Source: Hippasteria phrygiana (Eukaryota > Echinodermata > Asteroidea > Valvatida > Goniasteridae). Taken from it: a stretch of 64,000 nt of DNA. Under the pieces are notes generated by a model, which worked only from the letters and a program-made list of their open reading frames with translations, had not been told where the DNA came from and did not search any database. The DNA lies in assembly GCA_037893225.1 (NCBI GenBank), contig JAZGUH010000261.1, forward strand, positions 372,001 through 436,000. The letters run 5' to 3'. How positions within the stretch are numbered: the first letter of the stretch is position 1; every line of letters begins with the position of its first letter. Of the stretch, positions 48,914-60,849 are shown in pieces. Made by a program: the position numbers and the translations under genes.

Positions 48914-50083
48914 TAGCTTAGATCTAGCGCAACAATTTCAGACCATCGCCAGCTTCAGAGCGTTAGAACTAGTGGAGAAAATTCAAACCTCGCAACAAAT
49001 TTCTTCCCGTGAACTCTGTGTGCGTTCTCCCGTTTACTGCATTGTGACTGCTTAACGTTTGCCAAATTTTCAGATGAACGCCCCTCATTTCGCTGTTCAT
49101 AATTGAATGGGATATTGACCAAATCCAGTAATGTTTACACGTATGGGTAGCTTAGATCTAGCGCAACAATTTGAGACCATCGCCAGCTTCAGAGCGTTAG
49201 AACTCGTGGAGAAAATTCAAACCTCGCAACAAATTTCTTCCCGTGAACTCTGTGTGCGTTCTCCCGATTACTGCATTGTGACTGCTTAACGTTTGCCAAA
49301 TTTTCAGATGAACGCCCCTCCTTTCCCTGTTCATAATTGAATGGGATATTGACCAAATCCAGTATGTTTTACACGTATGGGTAGCTTAGATCTAGCGCAA
49401 CAATTTGAGACCATCGCCAGCTTCAGAGCGTTAGAACTCGTGGAGAAAATTCAAACCTCGCAACAAATTTCTTCCCGTGAACTCTGTGTGCGTTCTCCCG
49501 ATTACTGCATTGTGACTGCTTAACGTTTGCCAAATGTTCAGATGAACGCCCCTCCTTTCCCTGTTCATAATTGAATGGGATATTAACCAAATCCAGTATT
49601 TTTTACACGTATATGTAGCTTAGATCTAGCGCAACAATTTGAGACCATCGCCAGCTTCACAGCGTTAGAACTCTTCGAGAAAATGCAAACCTCGCAACAA
49701 ATTTCTTCCCGTGAACTCTGTGTGCGTTCTCCCGTTTACTGCATTGTGACTGCTTAACGTTTGCCAAATTTTCAGATGAACGCCCCTCCTTTCCCTGTTC
49801 ATAATTGAATGGGATATTGACCAAATCAAGTAATGTTTACACGTATGGGTAGCTTAGATCTAGCGCAACAATTTGAGACCATCGCCAGCTTCAGAGCGTT
49901 AGAACTAGTGGAGAAAATTCAAACCTCGCAACAAATTTCTTCCCGTGAACTCTGTGTGCGTTCTCCCGTTTACTGCATTGTGACTGCTTAACGTTTGCCA
50001 AATTTTCAGATGAACGCCCCTCATTTCCCTGTTCATAATTGAATGGGATATTGACCAAATCCAGTAATGGTTACACGTATGGG

Positions 50084-50316
50084 TAGCTTACACCTAGCAC
50101 AACGATTTGAGACCATCGCCAGCTTCAGAGCGTTAGAACTCGTGGAGAAAATTCAAACCTCGCAACAAATTTCTTCCCGTGAACTCTGTGTGCGTTCTCC
50201 CGCTTATTGCATTGTGACTGCTTAACGTTTGCCAAATTTTCAGATGAACGCCACTTCTTCCTTGTTCATAATTGAATGGGATATTGACCAAATCCAGTAT
50301 GTTTTACACGTATGGG
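50084..50316 (+). repeat. 233-bp C-like monomer
   Basis: Opens with cttacacctagcacaacg instead of cttagacctagcgcaacg (two changes) and carries the cacttcttcctt deletion. It lies in copy 1 of the 12-mer duplication. Confidence 0.9.
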
Positions 50317-51486
50317 TAGCTTAGATCTAGCGCAACAATTTGAGACCATCGCCAGCTTCAGAGCGTTAGAACTAGTGGAGAAAATTCAAACCTCGCAACA
50401 AATTTCTTCCCGTGAACTCTGTGTGCGTTCTCCCGTTTACTGCATTGTGACTGCTTAACGTTTGCCAAATTTTCAGATGAACGCCCCTCCTTTCCCTGTT
50501 CATAATTGAATGGGATATTAACCAAATCCAGTAATTTTTACACGTATGGGTAGCTTAGATATAGCGCAACAATTTGAGACCATCGCCAGCTTCAGAGCGT
50601 TAGAACTCTTCGAGAAAATGCAAACCTCGCAACAAATTTCTTCCCGTGAACTCTGTGTGCGTTCTCCCGTTTACTGCATTGTGACTGCTTAACGTTTGCC
50701 AAATTTTCAGATGAACACCCCTCCTTTCCCTGTTCATAATTGAATGGGATATTGACCAAATCAAGTAATGTTTACACGTATGGGTAGCTTAGATCTAGCG
50801 CAACAATTTGAGACCATCGCCAGCTTCAGAGCGTTAGAACTAGTGGAGAAAATTCAAACCTCGCAACAAATTTCTTCCCGTGAACTCTGTGTGCGTTCTC
50901 CCGTTTACTGCATTGTGACTGCTTAACGTTTGCCAAATTTTCAGATGAACGCCCCTCATTTCCCTGTTCATAATTGAATGGGATATTGACCAAATCCAGT
51001 ATGTTTTACACGTATGGATAGCTTAGATCTAGCGCAACAATTTGAGACCATCGCCAGCTTCAGAGCGTTAGAACTAGTGGAGAAAATTCAAACCTCGCAA
51101 CAAATTTCTTCCCGTGAACTCTGTGTGCGTTCTCCCGTTTACTGCATTGTGACTGCTTAACGTTTGCCAAATTTTCAGATGAACGCCCCTCCTTTCCCTG
51201 TTCATAATTGAATGGGATATTGACCAAATCAAGTAATGTTTACACGTATGGGTAGCTTAGATCTAGCGCAACAATTTGAGACCATCGCCAGCTTCAGAGC
51301 GTTAGAACTAGTGGAGAAAATTCAAACCTCGCAACAAATTTCTTCCCGTGAACTCTGTGTGCGTTCTCCCGGTTACTGCATTGTGACTGCTTAACGTTTG
51401 CCAAATTTTCAGATGAACGCCACTCCTTTCCCTGTTCATAATTGAATGGGATATTGACCAAATCCAGTATGTTTTACACGTATGAG

Positions 51487-51721
51487 TAGCTTAGATCTAG
51501 CGCAACAATTTGGGAACCATCGCCAGCTTCAGAGCGTTAGAACTTTTCGAGATAATTTAAACCTCGCAAGAAATTTCTTCTTGTGAACTTTGTGTGCTTT
51601 CTCCCGTGTACTGCATTGTGACTGCTTAACGTTTGCCACATTTTCAGATGAACGCCCCTCCTTTCCCTGTTCATAATTGAATGGGATATTGACCAAATCC
51701 AGTATGTTTTACGCGTATGAG
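51487..51721 (+). repeat. Diverged X monomer (235 bp), gataattta variant
   Basis: Duplicate of the X at 48,679, with the same private gataatttaaacc; tttgggaacc at 51,509. Confidence 0.92.
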
Positions 51722-52891
51722 TAGCTTAGATCTAGCGCAACAATTTCAGACCATCGCCAGCTTCAGAGCGTTAGAACTAGTGGAGAAAATTCAAACCTCG
51801 CAACAAATTTCTTCCCGTGAACTCTGTGTGCGTTCTCCCGTTTACTGCATTGTGACTGCTTAACGTTTGCCAAATTTTCAGATGAACGCCCCTCATTTCG
51901 CTGTTCATAATTGAATGGGATATTGACCAAATCCAGTAATGTTTACACGTATGGGTAGCTTAGATCTAGCGCAACAATTTGAGACCATCGCCAGCTTCAG
52001 AGCGTTAGAACTCGTGGAGAAAATTCAAACCTCGCAACAAATTTCTTCCCGTGAACTCTGTGTGCGTTCTCCCGATTACTGCATTGTGACTGCTTAACGT
52101 TTGCCAAATTTTCAGATGAACGCCCCTCCTTTCCCTGTTCATAATTGAATGGGATATTGACCAAATCCAGTATGTTTTACACGTATGGGTAGCTTAGATC
52201 TAGCGCAACAATTTGAGACCATCGCCAGCTTCAGAGCGTTAGAACTCGTGGAGAAAATTCAAACCTCGCAACAAATTTCTTCCCGTGAACTCTGTGTGCG
52301 TTCTCCCGATTACTGCATTGTGACTGCTTAACGTTTGCCAAATGTTCAGATGAACGCCCCTCCTTTCCCTGTTCATAATTGAATGGGATATTAACCAAAT
52401 CCAGTATTTTTTACACGTATATGTAGCTTAGATCTAGCGCAACAATTTGAGACCATCGCCAGCTTCACAGCGTTAGAACTCTTCGAGAAAATGCAAACCT
52501 CGCAACAAATTTCTTCCCGTGAACTCTGTGTGCGTTCTCCCGTTTACTGCATTGTGACTGCTTAACGTTTGCCAAATTTTCAGATGAACGCCCCTCCTTT
52601 CCCTGTTCATAATTGAATGGGATATTGACCAAATCAAGTAATGTTTACACGTATGGGTAGCTTAGATCTAGCGCAACAATTTGAGACCATCGCCAGCTTC
52701 AGAGCGTTAGAACTAGTGGAGAAAATTCAAACCTCGCAACAAATTTCTTCCCGTGAACTCTGTGTGCGTTCTCCCGTTTACTGCATTGTGACTGCTTAAC
52801 GTTTGCCAAATTTTCAGATGAACGCCCCTCATTTCCCTGTTCATAATTGAATGGGATATTGACCAAATCCAGTAATGGTTACACGTATGGG

Positions 52892-53124
52892 TAGCTTACA
52901 CCTAGCACAACGATTTGAGACCATCGCCAGCTTCAGAGCGTTAGAACTCGTGGAGAAAATTCAAACCTCGCAACAAATTTCTTCCCGTGAACTCTGTGTG
53001 CGTTCTCCCGCTTATTGCATTGTGACTGCTTAACGTTTGCCAAATTTTCAGATGAACGCCACTTCTTCCTTGTTCATAATTGAATGGGATATTGACCAAA
53101 TCCAGTATGTTTTACACGTATGGG
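52892..53124 (+). repeat. 233-bp C-like monomer
   Basis: Partner of 50,084-50,316 in copy 2 of the 12-mer duplication, with the same opening changes and deletion. Confidence 0.9.
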
Positions 53125-53592
53125 TAGCTTAGATCTAGCGCAACAATTTGAGACCATCGCCAGCTTCAGAGCGTTAGAACTAGTGGAGAAAATTCAAACC
53201 TCGCAACAAATTTCTTCCCGTGAACTCTGTGTGCGTTCTCCCGTTTACTGCATTGTGACTGCTTAACGTTTGCCAAATTTTCAGATGAACGCCCCTCCTT
53301 TCCCTGTTCATAATTGAATGGGATATTAACCAAATCCAGTAATTTTTACACGTATGGGTAGCTTAGATATAGCGCAACAATTTGAGACCATCGCCAGCTT
53401 CAGAGCGTTAGAACTCTTCGAGAAAATGCAAACCTCGCAACAAATTTCTTCCCGTGAACTCTGTGTGCGTTCTCCCGTTTACTGCATTGTGACTGCTTAA
53501 CGTTTGCCAAATTTTCAGATGAACGCCCCTCCTTTCCCTGTTCATAATTGAATGGGATATTGACCAAATCAAGTAATGTTTACACGTATGGG

Positions 53593-54762
53593 TAGCTTAG
53601 ATCTAGCGCAACAATTTGAGACCATCGCCAGCTTCAGAGCGTTAGAACTAGTGGAGAAAATTCAAACCTCGCAACAAATGTCTTCCCGTGAACTCTGTGT
53701 GCGTTCTCCCGTTTACTGCATTGTGACTGCTTAACGTTTGCCAAATTTTCAGATGAACGCCCCTCATTTCCCTGTTCATAATTGAATGGGATATTGACCA
53801 AATCCAGTAATGGTTACACGTATGGGTAGCTTAGACCTAGCGCAACAATTTGAGACCATCGCCAGCTTCAGAGCGTTAGAACTCGTGGAGAAAATTCAAA
53901 CCTCGCAACAAATTTCTTCCCGTGAACTCTGTGTGCGTTCTCCCGCTTATTGCATTGTGACTGCTTAACGTTTGCCAAATTTTCAGATGAACGCCACTTC
54001 TTTCCTTGTTCATAATTGAATGGGATATTGACCAAATCCAGTAAGTTTTACACGTATGGGTAGCTTAGATCTAGCGCAACAATTTGAGACCATCGCCAGC
54101 TTCAGAGCGTTAGAACTAGTGGAGAAAATTCAAACCTCGCAACAAATTTCTTCCCGTGAACTCTGTGTGCGTTCTCCCGTTTACTGCATTGTGACTGCTT
54201 AACGTTTGCCAAATTTTCAGATGAACGCCCCTCATTTCGCTGTTCATAATTGAATGGGATATTGACCAAATCCAGTAATGTTTACACGTATGGGTAGCTT
54301 AGATATAGCGCAACAATTTGAGACCATCGCCAGCTTCACAGCGTTAGAACTCTTCGAGAAAATGCAAACCTCGCAACAAATTTCTTCCCGTGAACTCTGT
54401 GTGCGTTCTCCCGTTTACTGCATTGTGACTGCTTAACGTTTGCCAAATTTTCAGGTGAACGCCCCTCCTTTCCCTGTTCATAATTGAATGGGATATTGAC
54501 CAAATCAAGTAATGTTTACACGTATGGGTAGCTTAGATCTAGCGCAACAATTTGAGACCATCGCCAGCTTCAGAGCGTTAGAACTAGTGGAGAAAATTCA
54601 AACCTCGCAACAAATTTCTTCCCGTGAACTCTGTGTGCGTTCTCCCGTTTACTGCATTGTGACTGCTTAACGTTTGCCAAATTTTCAGATGAACGCCACT
54701 CCTTTCCCTGTTCATAATTGAATGGGATATTGACCAAATCCAGTATGTTTTACACGTATGAG
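53593..54762 (+). repeat. 22-mer-family tail (5 monomers, 1,170 bp)
   Basis: Order aaatgt/taatggtt, C (cgctta, cacttctttcc), agtgg after taagtttt, gatata/caggtg, ccactcc with tatgag. This matches the ends of A1, A2 and A3 and again leads straight into an X monomer. Confidence 0.85.
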
Positions 54763-57103
54763 TAGCTTAGATCTAGCGCAACAATTTGGGAACCATCGCC
54801 AGCTTCAGAGCGTTAGAACTTTTCGAGATAATTCAAACCTCGCAAGAAATTTCTTCTTGTGAACTTTGTGTGCTTTCTCCCGTGTACTGCATTGTGACTG
54901 CTTAACGTTTGCCACATTTTCAGATGAACGCCCCTCCTTTCCCTGTTCATAATTGAATGGGATATTGACCAAATCCAGTATGTTTTACGCGTATGAGTAG
55001 CTTAGATCTAGCGCAACAATTTGAGACCATCGCCAGCTTCAGAGCGTTAGAACTAGTGGAGAAAATTCAAACCTCGCAACAAATTTCTTCCCGTGAACTC
55101 TGTGTGCGTTCTCCCGTTTACTGCATTGTGACTGCTTAACGTTTGCCAAATTTTCAGATGAACGCCCCTCATTTCGCTGTTCATAATTGAATGGGATATT
55201 GACCAAATCCAGTAATGTTTACACGTATGGGTAGCTTAGATCTAGCGCAACAATTTGAGACCATCGCCAGCTTCAGAGCGTTAGAACTCGTGGAGAAAAT
55301 TCAAACCTCGCAACAAATTTCTTCCCGTGAACTCTGTGTGCGTTCTCCCGATTACTGCATTGTGACTGCTTAACGTTTGCCAAATTTTCAGATGAACGCC
55401 CCTCCTTTCCCTGTTCATAATTGAATGGGATATTGACCAAATCCAGTATGTTTTACACGTATGGGTAGCTTAGATCTAGCGCAACAATTTGAGACCATCG
55501 CCAGCTTCAGAGCGTTAGAACTCGTGGAGAAAATTCAAACCTCGCAACAAATTTCTTCCCGTGAACTCTGTGTGCGTTCTCCCGATTACTGCATTGTGAC
55601 TGCTTAACGTTTGCCAAATGTTCAGATGAACGCCCCTCCTTTCCCTGTTCATAATTGAATGGGATATTGACCAAATCAAGTAATTTTTACACGTATATGT
55701 AGCTTAGATCTAGCGCAACAATTTGAGACCATCGCCAGCTTCACAGCGTTAGAACTCGTGGAGAAAATTCAAACCTCGCAACAAATTTCTTCCCGTGAAC
55801 TCTGTGTGCGTTCTCCCGTTTACTGCATTGTGACTGCTTAACGTTTGCCAAATTTTCAGATGAACGCCCCTCCTTTCCCTGGTCATAATTGAATGGGATA
55901 TTAACCAAATCCAGTAATTTTTACACGTATGGGTAGCTTAGATATAGCGCAACAATTTGAGACCATCGCCAGCTTCACAGCGTTAGAACTCTTCGAGAAA
56001 ATGCAAACCTCGCAACAAATTTCTTCCCGTGAACTCTGTGTGCGTTCTCCCGATTACTGCATTGTGACTGCTTAACGTTTGCCAAATGTTCAGATGAACG
56101 CCCCTCCTTTCCCTGTTCATAATTGAATGGGATATTGACCAAATCAAGTAATTTTTACACGTATATGTAGCTTAGATCTAGCGCAACAATTTGAGACCAT
56201 CGCCAGCTTCACAGCGTTAGAACTCTTCGAGAAAATGCAAACCTCGCAACAAATTTCTTCCCGTGAACTCTGTGTGCGTTCTCCCGTTTACTGCATTGTG
56301 ACTGCTTAACGTTTGCCAAATTTTCAGATGAACACCCCTCCTTTCCCTGTTCATAATTGAATGGGATATTGACCAAATCAAGTAATGTTTACACGTATGG
56401 GTAGCTTAGATCTAGCGCAACAATTTGAGACCATCGCCAGCTTCAGAGCGTTAGAACTAGTGGAGAAAATTCAAACCTCGCAACAAATTTCTTCCCGTGA
56501 ACTCTGTGTGCGTTCTCCCGTTTACTGCATTGTGACTGCTTAACGTTTGCCAAATTTTCAGATGAACGCCCCTCATTTCCCTGTTCATAATTGAATGGGA
56601 TATTGACCAAATCCAGTATGTTTTACACGTATGGATAGCTTAGATCTAGCGCAACAATTTGAGACCATCGCCAGCTTCAGAGCGTTAGAACTAGTGGAGA
56701 AAATTCAAACCTCGCAACAAATTTCTTCCCGTGAACTCTGTGTGCGTTCTCCCGTTTACTGCATTGTGACTGCTTAACGTTTGCCAAATTTTCAGATGAA
56801 CGCCCCTCCTTTCCCTGTTCATAATTGAATGGGATATTGACCAAATCAAGTAATGTTTACACGTATGGGTAGCTTAGATCTAGCGCAACAATTTGAGACC
56901 ATCGCCAGCTTCAGAGCGTTAGAACTAGTGGAGAAAATTCAAACCTCGCAACAAATTTCTTCCCGTGAACTCTGTGTGCGTTCTCCCGGTTACTGCATTG
57001 TGACTGCTTAACGTTTGCCAAATTTTCAGATGAACGCCACTCCTTTCCCTGTTCATAATTGAATGGGATATTGACCAAATCCAGTATGTTTTACACGTAT
57101 GAG
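54763..57103 (+). repeat. Decamer HOR (2,341 bp), X-P-Q-R-F-G-H-I-D-S
   Basis: Complete decamer in the same order as 20,127-22,467. It starts with X (tttgggaacc at 54,785) and ends with S (cggtta, ccactcc, tatgag). Confidence 0.9.
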
Positions 57104-58040
57104 TAGCTTAGATCTAGCGCAACAATTTGGGAACCATCGCCAGCTTCAGAGCGTTAGAACTTTTCGAGATAATTCAAACCTCGCAAGAAATTTCTTCTTG
57201 TGAACTTTGTGTGCTTTCTCCCGTGTACTGCATTGTGACTGCTTAACGTTTGCCACATTTTCAGATGAACGCCCCTCCTTTCCCTGTTCATAATTGAATG
57301 GGATATTGACCAAATCCAGTATGTTTTATGCGTATGAGTAGCTTAGATCTAGCGCAACAATTTGAGACCATCGCCAGCTTCAGAGCGTTAGAACTAGTGG
57401 AGAAAATTCAAACCTCGCAACAAATTTCTTCCCGTGAACTCTGTGTGCGTTCTCCCGTTTACTGCATTGTGACTGCTTAACGTTTGCCAAATTTTCAGAT
57501 GAACGCCCCTCATTTCGCTGTTCATAATTGAATGGGATATTGACCAAATCCAGTAATGTTTACACGTATGGGTAGCTTAGATCTAGCGCAACAATTTGAG
57601 ACCATCGCCAGCTTCAGAGCGTTAGAACTCGTGGAGAAAATTCAAACCTCGCAACAAATTTCTTCCCGTGAACTCTGTGTGCGTTCTCCCGATTACTGCA
57701 TTGTGACTGCTTAACGTTTGCCAAATTTTCAGATGAACGCCCCTCCTTTCCCTGTTCATAATTGAATGGGATATTGACCAAATCCAGTATGTTTTACACG
57801 TATGGGTAGCTTAGATCTAGCGCAACAATTTGAGACCATCGCCAGCTTCAGAGCGTTAGAACTCGTGGAGAAAATTCAAACCTCGCAACAAATTTCTTCC
57901 CGTGAACTCTGTGTGCGTTCTCCCGATTACTGCATTGTGACTGCTTAACGCTTGCCAAATGTTCAGATGAACGCCCCTCCTTTCCCTGTTCATAATTGAA
58001 TGGGATATTGACCAAATCAAGTAATTTTTACACGTATATG

Positions 58041-59210
58041 TAGCTTAGATCTAGCGCAACAATTTGAGACCATCGCCAGCTTCACAGCGTTAGAACTCGT
58101 GGAGAAAATTCAAACCTCGCAACAAATTTCTTCCCGTGAACTCTGTGTGCGTTCTCCCGTTTACTGCATTGTGACTGCATAACGTTTGCCAAATTTTCAG
58201 ATGAAGGCCCCTCCTTTCCCTGGTCATAATTGAATGGGATATTAACCAAATCCAGTAATTTTTACACGTATGGGTAGCTTAGATATAGCGCAACAATTTG
58301 AGACCATCGCCAGCTTCACAGCGTTAGAACTCTTCGAGAAAATGCAAACCTCGCAACAAATTTCTTCCCGTGAACTCTGTGTGCGTTCTCCCGATTACTG
58401 CATTGTGACTGCTTAACGTTTGCCAAATGTTCAGATGAACGCCCCTCCTTTCCCTGTTCATAATTGAATGGGATATTGACCAAATCAAGTAATTTTTACA
58501 CGTATATGTAGCTTAGATCTAGCGCAACAATTTGAGACCATCGCCAGCTTCACAGCGTTAGAACTCTTCGAGAAAATGCAAACCTCGCAACAAATTTCTT
58601 CCCGTGAACTCTGTGTGCGTTCTTCCGTTTACTGCATTGTGACTGCTTAACGTTTGCCAAATTTTCAGATGAACACCCCTCCTTTCCCTGTTCATAATTG
58701 AATGGGATATTGACCAAATCAAGTAATGTTTACACGTATGGGTAGCTTAGATCTAGCGCAACAATTTGAGACCATCGCCAGCTTCAGAGCGTTAGAACTA
58801 GTGGAGAAAATTCAAACCTCGCAACAAATTTCTTCCCGTGAACTCTGTGTGCGTTCTCCCGTTTACTGCATTGTGACTGCTTAACGTTTGCCAAATTTTC
58901 AGATGAACGCCCCTCATTTCCCTGTTCATAATTGAATGGGATATTGACCAAATCCAGTATGTTTTACACGTATGGATAGCTTAGATCTAGCGCAACAATT
59001 TGAGACCATCGCCAGCTTCAGAGCGTTAGAACTAGTGGAGAAAATTCAAACCTCGCAACAAATTTCTTCCCGTGAACTCTGTGTGCGTTCTCCCGTTTAC
59101 TGCATTGTGACTGCTTAACGTTTGCCAAATTTTCAGATGAACGCCCCTCCTTTCCCTGTTCATAATTGAATGGGATATTGACCAAATCAAGTAATGTTTA
59201 CACGTATGGG
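58041..59210 (+). repeat. 1,170-bp duplication, copy 1 (F-G-H-I-D)
   Basis: F at 58,041-58,274 carries two private changes, gactgcataacg (about 58,173) and gatgaaggcc (about 58,200). Both reappear exactly 1,170 bp later in the hybrid monomer 59,211-59,444. Confidence 0.88.
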
Positions 59211-60380
59211 TAGCTTAGATCTAGCGCAACAATTTGAGACCATCGCCAGCTTCAGAGCGTTAGAACTAGTGGAGAAAATTCAAACCTCGCAACAAATTTC
59301 TTCCCGTGAACTCTGTGTGCGTTCTCCCGTTTACTGCATTGTGACTGCATAACGTTTGCCAAATTTTCAGATGAAGGCCCCTCCTTTCCCTGGTCATAAT
59401 TGAATGGGATATTAACCAAATCCAGTAATTTTTACACGTATGGGTAGCTTAGATATAGCGCAACAATTTGAGACCATCGCCAGCTTCACAGCGTTAGAAC
59501 TCTTCGAGAAAATGCAAACCTCGCAACAAATTTCTTCCCGTGAACTCTGTGTGCGTTCTCCCGATTACTGCATTGTGACTGCTTAACGTTTGCCAAATGT
59601 TCAGATGAACGCCCCTCCTTTCCCTGTTCATAATTGAATGGGATATTGACCAAATCAAGTAATTTTTACACGTATATGTAGCTTAGATCTAGCGCAACAA
59701 TTTGAGACCATCGCCAGCTTCACAGCGTTAGAACTCTTCGAGAAAATGCAAACCTCGCAACAAATTTCTTCCCGTGAACTCTGTGTGCGTTCTCCCGTTT
59801 ACTGCATTGTGACTGCTTAACGTTTGCCAAATTTTCAGATGAACACCCCTCCTTTCCCTGTTCATAATTGAATGGGATATTGACCAAATCAAGTAATGTT
59901 TACACGTATGGGTAGCTTAGATCTAGCGCAACAATTTGAGACCATCGCCAGCTTCAGAGCGTTAGAACTAGTGGAGAAAATTCAAACCTCGCAACAAATT
60001 TCTTCCCGTGAACTCTGTGTGCGTTCTCCCGTTTACTGCATTGTGACTGCTTAACGTTTGCCAAATTTTCAGATGAACGCCCCTCATTTCCCTGTTCATA
60101 ATTGAATGGGATATTGACCAAATCCAGTATGTTTTACACGTATGGATAGCTTAGATCTAGCGCAACAATTTGAGACCATCGCCAGCTTCAGAGCGTTAGA
60201 ACTAGTGGAGAAAATTCAAACCTCGCAACAAATTTCTTCCCGTGAACTCTGTGTGCGTTCTCCCGTTTACTGCATTGTGACTGCTTAACGTTTGCCAAAT
60301 TTTCAGATGAACGCCCCTCCTTTCCCTGTTCATAATTGAATGGGATATTGACCAAATCAAGTAATGTTTACACGTATGGG
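59211..60380 (+). repeat. 1,170-bp duplication, copy 2, opening with an S/F hybrid
   Basis: The monomer 59,211-59,444 is S-like at its 5' end (cagag, agtgg) and F-like from about position 120 (gtttac, gcataacg, gaaggcc, ggtcat, ttaacc). G-H-I-D follow. It is the expected product of an S-with-F unequal crossover that adds five monomers. Confidence 0.87.
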
Positions 60381-60614
60381 TAGCTTAGATCTAGCGCAAC
60401 AATTTGAGACCATCGCCAGCTTCAGAGCGTTAGAACTAGTGGAGAAAATTCAAACCTCGCAACAAATTTCTTCCCGTGAACTCTGTGTGCGTTCTCCCGG
60501 TTACTGCATTGTGACTGCTTAACGTTTGCCAAATTTTCAGATGAACGCCACTCCTTTCCCTGTTCATAATTGAATGGGATATTGACCAAATCCAGTATGT
60601 TTTACACGTATGAG

Positions 60615-60849
60615 TAGCTTAGATCTAGCGCAACAATTTGGGAACCATCGCCAGCTTCAGAGCGTTAGAACTTTTCGAAATAATTCAAACCTCGCAAGAA
60701 ATTTCTTCCCGTGAACTTTGTGTGCTTTCTCCCGTGTACTGCATTGTGACTGCTTAACGTTTGCCACATTTTCAGATGAACGCCCCTCCTTTCCCTGTTC
60801 ATAATTGAATGGGATATTGACCAAATCCAGTATGTTTTACGCGTATGGG
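60615..60849 (+). repeat. Partly reverted X monomer (235 bp)
   Basis: X type with tttgggaacc at 60,637, but gaaataatt instead of gagataatt and ttcttcccgtg instead of ttcttcttgtg. It then keeps the X states gaactttg, gtgctttc, gtgtac and gccacatt. It could be an older X allele or a short conversion toward the ordinary type. Confidence 0.9.

Larger units (their letters stand above)
47977..50784 (+). repeat. 12-monomer tandem duplication (2,808 bp), copy 1
   Basis: Order I, D, S, X, P, Q, R-like, H-like, cccctca/taatggtt, C-like (233 bp), agtgg, gatata/cttcg. Private variants shared with copy 2 are gataatttaaacc (about 48,743) in X, caatttcagacc (about 48,932) in P, junction tattttttacacg (about 49,596), and cttacacctagcacaacg (about 50,087). 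The last monomer keeps aacacc, where copy 2 has aacgcc. Confidence 0.9.
50785..53592 (+). repeat. 12-monomer tandem duplication (2,808 bp), copy 2
   Basis: Repeats copy 1 at an offset of 2,808, with gataatttaaacc (about 51,551), caatttcagacc (about 51,740), tattttttacacg (about 52,404) and cttacacctagcacaacg (about 52,895). Four private variants in phase make this one of the most recent large duplications in the window. Confidence 0.9.
57104..60614 (+). repeat. Expanded decamer (15 monomers, 3,511 bp)
   Basis: X-P-Q-R-F-G-H-I-D-(S/F hybrid)-G-H-I-D-S. The length is a decamer plus five monomers (2,341 + 1,170). X is followed by the private junction ttttatgcg near 57,326. Other private changes are acgcttgcc near 57,948 and cttccg near 58,622. 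Confidence 0.88.
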
